A stretch of DNA of 48,786 nt from Irineochytrium annulatum (lineage: Eukaryota > Chytridiomycota > Chytridiomycetes > Chytridiales > Chytridiaceae): the NCBI GenBank assembly GCA_027600665.1, contig JADGJL010000069.1, forward strand, positions 1 to 48,786. Reading direction: 5' to 3'. Position 1 is the first letter of the stretch. Every line of letters begins with the position of its first letter. The position numbers were made by a program, and so were the translations under genes. This document shows, one piece after another, positions 22,190 through 33,000 of the stretch. The notes beneath the pieces are model-generated. The model was not told where the DNA came from. It did not search any database and saw nothing but the letters and a program-made list of their open reading frames with translations.

Positions 22190-22757
22190 GTAGGTAGTTT
22201 CGATGAGGAGGTGGAGGGATATCAGGAAGAAAGCTGAAGCGCGTTGCTACATTACGATCCTATGTACTTAAAAATTATACTGCAAACCACGACACTTGTT
22301 CATGTTTCTTCGCGTTGTTGTGAGAGGAAGATATGGTCTCGAGTCCTCGGCGTCGAATCCCTTGCCAACTTTGGCACCTTCCTAATCTTCGTACATTGTT
22401 TTCTGAACTGCAATTGCTTTATCCTTCACCTGTCGGCCGTTCTTTAGGCCGCAAAGCGAGCCACGCCCAATTATCCAGGCCTTGACCTGAACCAATAGCT
22501 CGTTGTCGATGACATAACTGCAGCCGGCCCGTCAATGCACCCTGCCAAGACTCTCTCAGCTGCGGCCTTTGGGCAGGTCGGTGCCGGGCGATGACGATCC
22601 AGCATGCGGCTGCACTCCGAGACATGTGCGCAGAGCCAGACCTATGAAAGCGGAGTTCCGAGATGTGCCAACTGATGAAAGCCCATCCCCTGATCCCGTC
22701 TACACCGCGCCCTGCCGCCCTGATCATCGCGTCCCGTCCCATTCCTGCAGATCAACA
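22190..22757. other. Intergenic, 568 bp
   Basis: 3' flank of NFU1 and upstream region of the arrestin-SH3 gene. The arrestin reading frame stays open upstream to 22569, but that segment lacks arrestin features and is taken as 5' UTR. No repeat or RNA gene seen. Confidence 0.4.
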
Positions 22758-25700
22758 ATGTCGTCCTCCGTCGTCCAGTTCGACGTCGTCGGCCTCGGAG
22801 CGAACCTCTCTCACGGCGCGATCGTGGCAGAGGGCGGGTGGGGTGTCGCGAGCACGGTACATGCGGCCGTGCAGCTAAAAGCCGGGAGGGTGTTGAAGGA
22901 CGCCAAGGTGGTTGTGGAGTTGAGGGGCGTGACCGAGACGCGGTGGACCGGCGCGAAACCTATGGATGTGGGAGATAGGAATCCGAACAAGGTCGCGAAG
23001 AGGTTCTTGCAATTAGTAGAGGTCGTAAGGGATAAGAGAGAGGCGTTGCAGCCAAATGAGGTATGTTCTTGCGGCGCTTGCATGTTTAAACGCGTTATTT
23101 AATGCGCTTATGTCCCGTAGTTCGGTATTATCACCCTCCCATTCAAGATCGACCTGCCCAAATCGGGACTGCCGTCAACATACGAGGATCGCGCGGGGAC
23201 TATAAAGTACTACTTCAAGGCGACCCTCGCATATCAAGACGGGATGAAGCTTCTCAAATCGCATCGAGAGATAGAGGTGCCTTTGATCATAAGGATGCCG
23301 GAGTTTGCGAGACAGAGACTTCTTACGACCATATGTATGTATGACGAGTGTAGGGAAGGGTAGGGTTGGTGCTGGAGCAGCACTATGGTGCGACCCCGGA
23401 AAACGCGAGGAAGCTGAAGTGCCCGACTATACACCCTCGTACCCGGCATTCTCTACTAAACTTACACACCCTCCACAGCCCCACTATCCCACACGCCTCC
23501 ATTTACCCCATCCAAATGCGCCTACACGATCCACATTCCAACCCGCACCCTCGAGCCCGGCCAACACCTCATCGCGGACGTCTCCATCACATCCACGCCA
23601 GCCAACGCATCCATCCGCCTCGTGAACGCGTCCCTGAGGGGCGTGTGCGAGTACACGGGGAACGAGAGGAAGAGCGTCGTAAAGTTCCCGAGACCCTTGA
23701 GTGAGATTTGCGAGAGCGTTGGGAGGGGTGTAGGAGGAGCCGAGGCGGAGCCGTGGAGAAGGAGGTGGGAGTTGAGGGTAACCGAGGGCGTCGCGAGGCC
23801 TAGTTGCGAGAGCCCGTTGATTTCTGTCAAGACGTTTTTTAGGTGAGTTTAAAAAGGAGGGTATGAGTAGTGTAGGGTATGTAGTGTTAGTTAGCAGGGT
23901 AGGGACACTGTCTTTGCGAGCGCGAAGCGCGAAGCTACGAATTGAGGGTACGGAGGATGTTCAATGTAGTACCTAGTTTCTTAACATACGTGCCATTCCC
24001 CATCACGCGCGCAGCCTACGCCGCCCTAATGACCTCCCTTTATAATGCAGATTCGAAATAGTCCTCGACACCTCCGAGATCCCGAACGTGGCCGTCGAGG
24101 TGCCAATCGTCATCGTGCCAAACCTCCACGACCCGGACGCCGTCGCCACTTCCGCGACCTCGTCCATGTCAGCCGCACCTTCTCCTTACGGGATAGGCTC
24201 ACAACCCTCACCCACGACCCCAATTAGCTCCATCACGCGCTCACCCAACCTTCAGCCCGCGTACATTCCGTATCAGCAGCCCTCGCCGATCCAGCACTCG
24301 CCGCTCGCATACGCGCAGGCCGACGCCTTAACCTCGCCGCAGCATGCGCCGACCAATATCAGCACTAACCAGGAACAAGCGCACCAGCACATGCAAACGC
24401 AGCTCCGGCAGCAGCACGACCAACTGCAGTCACAGATCCAACAGATTCAAAACGCTGGCGTTCAAGGCCCGCAACAGGAGCAGCTCCTGCGCTTTTACAA
24501 GGCCCAGGCGACGATGTACGAGCAGATGATAACTCAGAACGAGCAGATCCAGCAGCAGCAGCAGCAGATGCAGCAGATGGCGCGGTCCTTGAGCGATCGG
24601 CAGCTGCAGGCGGCGCGTGTGGCGCCGATGGGGAGGTCGCTGTCGGGGCAGCAGCCCCAGCCTCAGCAGCAGCAGCAGCAGCAGGCGCAGCAGCAGGAGG
24701 TGTACATGCGACGCACGGCCTCGTCCGGAGTCCCGCTGACGGCCCCCATGCAGCGCGCGATGATAGGCGCGCCGCTTCCGGATTCGGGGAGGAGGGAGAG
24801 CGGGTACTCAAGCATGGCGAGCGGGTCGAGGCCGAGCGTGGACGGCGCCAGGCCGAGCATGGATGAGATCAATAGGGGAGGGGTTCCGGGGAGCCCGGTG
24901 GCGAGCTGGACGTCTAGGTCGAGCGTCGACGAGAGCAGGGGTGGCGGCGGCGCGCCCGGGAGCCCCGCGATGAGCTGGGCGTCCAGGCCGAGCTTTGATG
25001 AGAATCCGTGGGCGAGGCCGAGCGTTGATGAGGTTCGGGGCGTGAGGCCGAGTATTGATGAGAGTAGAGGTGTGTGGGAGAGCTCGGCGATGGGTGGGAG
25101 GCCGAGTGTCGATATGGCTAGGAGCGCGAGGCCGAGCGTTGAGGAGACCAGGGGATTCCCGATCCCGGATCTGGGCGGTCGGAGCGTGTCGAACGTCAGC
25201 TCGGAGAATGTTGATAGTGTGGTGAGTTCCTCTTGCTCATTGTTAATTACATGTGCCAATCGCTGAATCTCGTTGTCCGTTTCCTTGCAGCTCGACAGCG
25301 TTCAGAGCCCGCAAAGATTTCCGGGAAACTGGTTGCCCTCGTACCGACGCCAACCGAGCAGGGACCGCGCTCTGACGGAGGTACTGCTCGACGCACCCTG
25401 TCGTCTCAAAAAATATAACCATTGCTCTGGTTGCAGACGCCGCGCCACACCCCCCGCGCCTCCAACGACTCTGTCCGTGCCGCCACGACGGCGCTCGACA
25501 AGATGGACGCTCTCCTCTCGAACCTGAACGCCATGACCTCCACTGCCCCGACTCGCAGCAGCCCCCTCTCCAGCCCCGTTTTCGCCGCGTCGCCTCTGTC
25601 TCCGCCCGCGAGCCCCGCCGGCGCTGCGGCCAACAATAACGCCGTACTGACCGGCCCGCACAACTTACGTACATCGTCGAGGAGGGATGCGAAGAGGTAC

Positions 25701-25956
25701 AGGGCCATCGCGGACCATGAACCGTTGATCGAGGATGAAGTTGAACTGAGGGAGGGGCAAGTAGTCGTTATCAAGTGAGTTGTTCTGCTTGGTGCTGATG
25801 CTGTCTTTGGGGATAAATATTGTTTTGGGGATGTTTACTGAGCGTTGTATGTTTTGCAGAAAAGTGTACGGCGACGGATGGGCGAACGGGCTAAACGTGA
25901 CGACGGGACAGGAGGGACTGTTCCCGCTGCAGAACATTGAGGCCGTGCCCGTTTGA
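22758..25956 (+). CDS. Arrestin-fold protein with C-terminal SH3 domain
   Basis: 883 aa if spliced as 22758-23060, 23121-23334, 23364-23438, 23479-23842, 24051-25221, 25291-25380, 25437-25774, 25860-25956; every phase closes, but introns 3 and 4 in transcript order beyond the first (23335-23363, 29 nt; 23439-23478, 40 nt) are very short. The N-terminal arrestin half reads GAIVAEGGWG, LKDAKVVVELRGVTETRW, then FGIITLPFKIDLP and YYFKATLAY. The C-terminal half reads CAYTIHIPTRTLEPGQHL, PLISVKTFFRFEIVLD and VEVPIVIVPN. A long disordered linker is Gln-rich (24400-24700), then carries about eight RPS(V/M/I/F)(D/E)E-type repeats (about 24825-25155). The end is an SH3 domain: AKRYRAIADHEPLIEDEVEL, KKVYGDGWANGLN, GLFPLQNIE. 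Fungal alpha-arrestins recruit Rsp5-type ubiquitin ligases to membrane transporters; I see no PPxY here, and an SH3 tail would recruit proline-rich partners. Adaptor role is inference. Confidence 0.85.
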
Positions 25957-26644
25957 GCTGTCCACGCAGGCGTTCGTTTACGTCTCTCTTTTCTCTCTTT
26001 CTCGAGTGTTTTTTTCATGTAGGTTTTGAAGGACCCGTATTGTATATTCTTCGCGATGAGATTATAGCTTCCTTTTTTCTTTTCCTGTCTTGATTAGGTG
26101 GCCGTTAGTTACTTAGGCTCGCTTCTTCCGTTCATGAGATTATAACGCATATATTGTAAGATGCTTCGGTTATGTAGATTAACATTGAAATAAATAAACG
26201 GAAGGGCCAATGATGATGCAGATACTTATGCTTGTACAGGCGGATAGTGCTGTTACCCTGAGACAAGAATGTTACATCACAACATGTCATGCGATTATCA
26301 AGAGGAGTAGGTATTTTATGTATTTACTTATGCGTGCGCTATGTTATGTGTGCGTATGTGTTGGTTCGCATATGAGTGTCAGGTAGGTACCTTCCGTTGA
26401 TGATATCAACCACGGTCAAGAACGTGATCAAACCAAAAAAAGCAATCCAAAAAAAAAAATAAAACAAGGTCGCGTAAACAGTCGTCCATGTCCAGCTTAA
26501 CCTCCTCCTCCTTCGGAGGCTCGAAGATACTAAATAAAAAGTAAGAAAGAACTTGTGAATCAGCGTATGTAGAGGGATCCCATCTCCAAATTCCTTCCCA
26601 CCTCAGAATGTACCCTACTAGCCCTCCATCCTCTCCGCTCCTAC
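25957..26644. other. Convergent intergenic region, 688 bp
   Basis: Lies between two gene 3' ends. It holds an AATAAATAAA sequence at 26189 suitable as a poly(A) signal for the arrestin-SH3 gene. An A-rich stretch at 26435-26465 could serve the minus-strand gene. No gene recognised. Confidence 0.45.
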
Positions 26645-27664
26645 TCAATAACCCCCAACCTCCCCTCTTAAGAACCCCCCTCCTCCAGAAATCATCCCAC
26701 CTCTCTTCGCCACCATCCTCTGCTGCCTCTCCATCCTCTCCTGCACCATCCTCTCCCGGCCCGTCTCCGCGACATCCCCATTCCCAGTCGCGGCCCCTTT
26801 GATCACCACCTCCATCCCGGGCCTCCATGCAAACCCGCCCCGCTTCCTCATCGTCACCCCGCTCAACGCCCGGCTCAACACCATCTCCTCCTCCAGCAAC
26901 CTCCGCCGACGCTCGGCAGCCTGCTCCTGCAAGGCGCGTCGGAGCGCCGCGCCCCGCGTCTGCGTCTGGTTGGAGGCGGTGACGGAGGCGGCGATGGTGC
27001 CCGAGAGCCGACCGGGGCCGGACGAACCCCCGCAGCCGCCTCGGGGTCGGAAGGGGAAGTGGTCGCGGCGGAGTCGGTTCGTCGGGATGGAGGGGTGGGA
27101 GTCGGAGCTGTGGCGGTTGCGGTGGGAGCGGGAGCGCTCGGAAGGGGGAGTGACAAGGAAGGGTTGAGGCGCGCGCAGTGGCGGATGTTGCGGAGGGTCA
27201 GGCGGTGTGAATGTTGGCTCCGGGGCTGGCGTGGGAGGTTTCGGGGCGGCGGAGGGTGGTTGTTCCTGCTCAGCGGGCGGCTCGGCGGCCGAGGCCGCGG
27301 AAGACGCGGCGGAGGCCTCGGCGTTCGTTGCGCGCTCGTTGCTGGACCAGAAGAAGGACCGGGACTGGGCCGGCGGGGTTGTCGCATGGTTGGAGTTGCG
27401 GTCGTCACCCTTTGTGAGGCGGATCAGGCGGCTGATTGTCAGACATATGAGGTCAAACGAAGACGCGAGCATGGCGACAGCGTCGTTGGGCGCGTCGGTG
27501 ACGGAGGTGGCAGGTGATGTGTCCGATGACGCGGGGATCGCGGGCCTCGGGCAGAACGAGCGGGCCGTCGGCTGGAGGAAGCCGACGAGCGGAGTGTCCG
27601 GGCGGTATCGGTGCACGGCGTCCGTGTGGTGGCCGGCGATGCCAAGCGCGGCGACGGCGGCCAT
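26645..27664 (-). CDS. Hypothetical low-complexity protein with basic helical tail
   Basis: Longest open frame in this GC-rich segment: 339 aa, no intron needed, ATG in good context (CCAGCATGG). Residues 1-100 include a mildly hydrophobic stretch (VAMLASSFDLICLTISRLI). The middle is Ala/Pro/Ser-rich, and the C-terminal third is a charged helix (LRRALQEQAAERRRRLLEEE and similar). No domain recognised. The opposite strand also carries open frames of up to 159 codons in the same place, which GC-rich DNA often gives, so reality rests on length and start context only. It could be a regulatory or scaffolding protein, or not a gene. Confidence 0.45.
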   Translation of the reverse strand: MAAVAALGIAGHHTDAVHRYRPDTPLVGFLQPTARSFCPRPAIPASSDTSPATSVTDAPNDAVAMLASSFDLICLTISRLIRLTKGDDRNSNHATTPPAQSRSFFWSSNERATNAEASAASSAASAAEPPAEQEQPPSAAPKPPTPAPEPTFTPPDPPQHPPLRAPQPFLVTPPSERSRSHRNRHSSDSHPSIPTNRLRRDHFPFRPRGGCGGSSGPGRLSGTIAASVTASNQTQTRGAALRRALQEQAAERRRRLLEEEMVLSRALSGVTMRKRGGFAWRPGMEVVIKGAATGNGDVAETGRERMVQERMERQQRMVAKRGGMISGGGGFLRGEVGGY

Positions 27665-28021
27665 GCTGGCGCTAGCTGTTCGATGAGGGTTCGCGGCACA
27701 GGTGCCAATGAGGTACGAGGTCCACAGACCCGCGGTGGGCCGGGTGATGAGGGACGGCGTTGGGGGAGCGAGCTAAGACGGGGTGCGGGCGTCGGCGACG
27801 GCGTAGGCCGGCGATGACGGTTGACGTTTCCTCCCTTCACCACGCGTCTTTTTTCCGCTCCGCTCCACGAAGAAGCCCCATTGTTTCATGCCCAATCATA
27901 TGGCCTGATTTCTTATCTCCGCAGTAAAACACAGCTCCAACAGAACAAGTACAATGTTATTTTGATGGAGAAGAGAGGCCCTCACGGACAAACAAAACCT
28001 AAACATGTCCTCGTAACCATT

Positions 28022-28629
28022 TCACTCGTCAAAGTAGCACAGCTCGGCCGAGTCCCCCCAGACGCCCGTGTCGCGCGTGATGCGGATTGAGTGGAACGTG
28101 ACGGGCTTGGAGGCGTCGTGGTACTTGTGGGCGCGGACGTGGATGAACTGGTGTTCTCCGATCTTGATCTTGCCGAAGTAGATGTGTCCGTAGTCGACCT
28201 CGCGGACACCGTAGAGGATCAACTTGTAAGCCGCGATGTGGGCGGCCTTGTCCATGATGTGAGTGTGGTGCACGGCATCTAATGAGTTATTGGGTTCAGT
28301 AACTGTTAATAAGCCCAGTGTCACGTTTCAAATCCCAGGTCCTTCAAGGACCTCCGGTTCTAAAGAAGAAAGGCTTCCCTCGCCAGTCGAGAGCCTAACG
28401 TTCAAGCCAAGTTACGAAAAGTGCTACAAACCTTTCTTGTGGAGCTCGTGGACCTTTGCGATTGCGTCGTGCTACATAAGGGCAACACCATTAGGTGACG
28501 CACAGATCGAATGTTTCACTCTTATACCTTGACGGCGTCAAAGACCGCGATAGCGCCAGCGTCGGCGGGCTTTAGCTGCAGCTTGGCCGCGGCCGTGACG
28601 GCAGAGAATCTAGCAGGGCGGCCGGCATC
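28022..28629 (-). CDS. Cystatin (stefin)-like small protein, copy B, 5' end unresolved
   Basis: Exons (-): from about 28629 to 28528, 28471-28432, 28278-28022; phases close from the first listed exon on. N-terminal part LQLKPADAGAIAVFDAVK recalls the KPAT...EIQ...VKP helix of stefins. The core YGVREVDYGHIYFGKIKIG, then HQFIHVRAHKYHD, and the C-terminal SAELCYF align with stefin strands (QVVAGTNYFIKVHVG, DFVHLRVFQ, DELTYF). The inhibitory QVVAG loop is replaced by EVDYG, so papain-type protease inhibition is uncertain. No in-frame ATG precedes the first exon before a stop, so a short upstream exon or frameshift must be postulated. The 153-nt intron 28279-28431 contains a hairpin. A second related gene lies just upstream. 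Fold assignment is from pattern only. Confidence 0.5.
28337..28353. repeat. Short perfect inverted repeat inside an intron
   Basis: AGGTCCTT, a single C, then AAGGACCT: 8-bp arms with a 1-nt centre, lying in the longest intron of cystatin-like copy B. It could fold as a hairpin in the pre-mRNA or be a binding palindrome; chance is not excluded. Confidence 0.6.
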
Positions 28630-28782
28630 TATTTGTCGCAGTTTCGTCAGAAGGAGTTCTCATTTGACAGAGGGGAAGAAAAAAAAGATAATACAAACGT
28701 TGAAGAAGGTGCGCCAGCAGGGCCTGGTTAAAGGTCTCTGACTAAAACGATAGGTTAAACCCCGCCACATCCATACGCGTCG

Positions 28783-29385
28783 TCACGACAATCCAACCTG
28801 ATGATCACGCGTCCACTCGCTGTTCTGGAATCCTAAAAAGGAAGACGGAGATCGTCAGGCCCAGTGTGAATTGAAGCCCTCCCAAGTAATCAAAACATAA
28901 CGAATACAGAAAAAACGTCAAGACCACTGCGGATCACAAGCTCCCGAGCAACATAAAAGGTTGAACACACACCCGACTCCTTCAAGATCCAGTGCTCCAG
29001 CTTCGCCCACGGGTACCCGGGGTTCGTCTCGAACTCGTGGGCCTCGAGCATCGCGTGGATCGTCTCAGCGCCGTCATGTATCCTGATGGTCCCAGTCTTC
29101 TCGCCGCCGAAATGGCCGTACTCGACGGTCTTGGCGTGGCCTGTTGTTGTTATGTTGATCAACACCGACCGCGTTAGAGTTGGTAGGCACTGCAAAGGCA
29201 TACCATCATTGAGGTGAATGACGACGAAGCGGTGGTGGAGATCGGAGTGCTGTGATCCCAGGGCTGCATGTGGGAGAGACCCAGAGATGTCAGAGGTCGA
29301 CCATGACCGCGGCAGGTCCAATCTCACCAGGGTTCACGTCGTGGAGACTGCGCTCGCGAAGGACGATGGATTGAACGACAGACAT
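28783..29385 (-). CDS. Cystatin-like small protein, copy A
   Basis: Exons (-): 29385-29328, 29263-29204, 29140-28973, 28832-28783; 111 aa, all phases closing, ATG in good context (AAAATGT). The centre KTVEYGHFGGEKTGTIRIHDG, with HAMLEAHEFE after it, has the same YGH signature, strand spacing and total length as copy B. Its cystatin resemblance alone is weaker; it is inferred through copy B. No signal peptide, so a cytosolic stefin-like protein is the likeliest form. Neighbouring and same-strand, the two copies look like an old tandem duplication. If it does bind proteases, the EYG loop would have to replace QVVAG. Confidence 0.5.
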
Positions 29386-30058
29386 TTTGACTTTCAAGCC
29401 TTTACTGCAACCCCTTGGCTCTACGTACATACGACACGGACACCGGGTTCAACTTGACGACTCCCACACCCCACTGCCAGTATGTCCTACATACTCCCCA
29501 TCGGAAAGCCCTAATTTTATTATATATCGCAACTATTACTGTACCGCACAACCATACACCGCTTATGGAGATAATTACTTATAGTAAATATAGTCGGCAA
29601 GGTGCTGCAGCTGCATTCCATTCCGTTGGCAGGTAAGGTTGTGGTGCACGACAGCCGATGAGGAAACACGAGGCCGACAAAGCCGCCAGGCTGGAGGGCG
29701 GCGCGACCACCAGACGTCAACCAGAAATCGTCATTCCGACTGGGACCCAGTCCACCGCGAAGTCGCGATTACGCCGCTCGTCGACACCCTTCCTGATCCC
29801 ACTCCGCGTCCTCATCGTGCGGTTTTCTTGACGACGAGGCTGAAGACGAGGCCTCACCTTCGGGTGCGTAGTGCCGGAACCTTTGCTGAAACCTGTGTAA
29901 AAGGGTCCCTAACCCACCTCGTCAGCTCTCAACCTTGAGCCGAGCCGAGCCCCGACCCCGACGGCCCCGATAGAGGACCCGCCGTACGCTGATCACCTCC
30001 CTTGGCCGTCCCCCCAGGCTCCCCCACCCCGATCAGGATCCTGCCTTGAGCAGCTGGG
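29386..30058. promoter_or_regulatory. Divergent intergenic region, cystatin-like gene / BCK1-like kinase
   Basis: 673 bp between two divergent starts and so expected to hold both promoters. An AT-rich core lies at about 29515-29595 (TTTTATTATATATCGC near 29515). I see no further gene, though a short upstream exon or uORFs for the kinase cannot be excluded. Confidence 0.4.
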
Positions 30059-33000
30059 ATGCTCCATCGGCACGACGGCCTCCTGTCGTCCCACCCTCCC
30101 GTCAACGCCATGCACGGCCAGTCCTCATCGGCGGCGGCATCGTTGGCGTCAGCATCCCAGGTCGGCCTGGATTTGGTCTTCAGCGAGATCGGTCTTACAC
30201 CCGTCTCGACCGGCGGGTCCGTCGCAGCAGGCGCCGGAAGGACCGGGACAGAGTCGCCGACGTCTTCGCGGTTCAGGACGCTGTTCTCGCGGTCCCATTC
30301 GAACCTCGCGTCGACGGAGATGGACAAGCACGGGGGGATGGTAGACAGGGGTGGAATGGATCACAGGATTGCGCTGGACAAGCATGGGATGGATCACAGG
30401 GGAGGGATGGAGCATCGGATCGGGATGGACAGGGCCGGTATGGACAGGGATCGGAATGGGCAGACGAGCGGGAGCAGCCCCGTCACGCCGTCGTCCACGA
30501 CTAGCATGTCGTCGAGCCTCAACTCGTCCCTCTCTAGTCTGACGAGCGGCAGCGGAGGCACCATCAGCATCGCGGCGTCTGAGAAGGCCGAGAAGGCCGA
30601 GCGGCGGAGACATCAGCACCAGCTGGAGCTGGAGGCTTCGGAGAGAGCCAAAGCGGAGAAGGCGGAGAGGGTGAAAGCGGAGAAGGCCGCCGAGAGGAAG
30701 AAGCATCAGCATCAGCTGGATCTGGACGTCATCTATCGGCTGGAGGCGCATGGCATGCTAGCGCCGTCGGATAAGCAGAGGAAGCCTCATAGGAACACAC
30801 GGAGTCAAGACAGTCTGGAGGTGGATGCCGCTGGCGCTGGCGCCGGTGAGAGGGTGCCGGCTTTGCCGACTGGGGCGACCACGGCCGCGATTGGAGGGAT
30901 GGTAGGCGCGGCTCCACCGTCGCCGTCGTCGTTCAGATCCTTGTTCGGGCTAGGTAGGCCGAAACCGAGTCACGGCTTATCGTCTCCAAATCTACGTCTC
31001 TCGACGACAGGTACACATTGTCTAGCCCTTGCATACACTGATTGCGATTTTTTGCCTTCTGTTTTCACCCACAGGGAGTGACATGTCTTGCGCTGGAAGC
31101 AATGGCATGCCTTCTGCCCGTAGCCAAGGCGACTCATCCCCGACCTCCCCAAATTATGTTCGCCACCCCCCCTCATCCCCATTGTCCACCACGAGCTCGC
31201 CCAACCCCGCCATTATCGTTAATAGTCGCAAAAGCTCCGAATACGATCAACCAGAGCCCAACAATCGCTCGGCCTCGCTTCCTCGGAGCATGCGCAGCGT
31301 GAACCTCCCAAACTCCACCGTCGATCCGCGCAAATCAACCGACTCCCTTCACGCGCACACACACACTCCGCGAATATCCTCAGACCCATCACCGAGTCTC
31401 ATGCCGCCACCCCACAACTATTCGCCCCACAACCACAACCACCCGCCCCACCACCATCACACCCACCACCTCTACGCCTCCAACGACACCCTGCTGAACC
31501 CCTCGACCCACTCCCGCGTCACGCAGCAGCAACAACACGAGGATCTCTCCTCCGGGAAACCTCGAGCGATTTCGTTCTCGTCCGTGCACTCTAACGCCGG
31601 ATCTTCGAAACCGAGATCGACTTCCTTCTCGGCCTCGGTTTTGAAGCATAGCCATCTCGCGGATCGTGGGATGTCCCTACCGACGCTCACAACCCACTTA
31701 ATTGACTACAACGAAAACCCGATGCCGCCGCCGCACGCGCACCATCACCACGCGTCTTCTGGGTCGCCTTTAAAGGCTGGTGGAGGCGGGGACAGGCCGG
31801 GCGGGCCCCTGTCGTCCAGCCCGTCGTCCTCCGGGTCGCGGACGCCCGTGTCGCCAAAGGATGCGAGCAGCTGGGCCGATCGGGACGACCATCAGAGGCG
31901 GAGGCGGGACCGCGATCATCGGGACGGCTCGCCTGGCGGCGGCGGCGGTGGCGGGCATGGATCGACGTCGCTCCTGTCGCCGAGCTCTTCGTCCTCGTCG
32001 CAATCAGCCCAGAGCATCCTGGCGCACTCGCTGGCGTCCGCGCAGAGCCTGCTCGCGCACGCGGGGTTCGACGCGCCGCCCTCGTCGTCGTCGTCTTCGT
32101 CGTCGCAGCCGCTGAGCCCCCGCGGGTCACCCGAGGCGAACAAGATTTGGGAGAAGTGCGTGAAAGTGACGTGCCCGGGGCGGCAGAGCCACATCGTGGA
32201 CGTGTCGAGGTGTAAAAGGGGTGCGGAGATGAGGGAGGTGATCATGGGGAAGTTTAGGTGCAAGGCGGGCGAGAGGGGGCTTTATGGGATATATGGGCTG
32301 GATGCGAGGGGGAAGTTGGATCTCGCGAGCGAGGTGGACGACGAGACGCTGGGGGAGATTTGTACGGGGTCGAATGTGACGTTACGGTAATTTTTTTGTT
32401 TTAAGCGGTGGTATGTGGGGTGATTCTAATAATGAGTACCTTTAGGACACATCTGGTTTTAAAGAAACGCGCTGAGGCCGAGGCGGACATCGCCAGCAAG
32501 TCTGACCCATTGTTCCAGGACCGGCCCCTTGACTCCCCGACCCACCTCACGTTCAGCAGCGCCCTCCCGCCGCTTCCACCCGGCTCACCGAAGTCCCCGA
32601 AGCCGTCCTCTATCCGCACACAGGCCAAGTCGTTGCGTGAGGAGCATATGCTCATGGACGAGCTCGCGTCTGGCCGGACGCACTCCCTGCCCCGACGACT
32701 TCGGAAGGCCGAGGCTTTCTTTGGCGAGCGGCCACCCTCGGATCTCATTTGCGAAAATCTCGAGGTCTTCTTCCCGTCCATCAGCCGTAAGACATCTACG
32801 GCCTCCTCCATCGCCGCGAGCTCCATCGCATCTAATCCCCGCGTCGAATCCCTTTCGATGCTGGACAAGAGCGTCGTCGCGCGGACGCGGTCCGAGCCCG
32901 CCGACTCGCCCGCAACGATGGAGGGGTCACCGGTGGTGCTGACGCCGAACTCGATGCCGGCGGACGAGCCGATCGTGTCGGTGGCGGACGTGATAGAGGC

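Noticed and set aside
22569..22757. Upstream extension of the arrestin-SH3 reading frame
   Set aside because: Open frame but without arrestin features; the ATG at 22758 (AACAATGTC) starts directly before the first arrestin strand.
27207..27686. 159-codon plus-strand ORF antisense to the hypothetical gene at 26645-27664
   Set aside because: Shorter than the 339-codon minus frame and without good start context; GC-rich DNA often gives open antisense frames.
28318..28345. T-arm-like string (TTTCAAATCCC) suggesting a tRNA
   Set aside because: No acceptor, D or anticodon arms can be paired around it, and it lies inside an intron of a coding gene.
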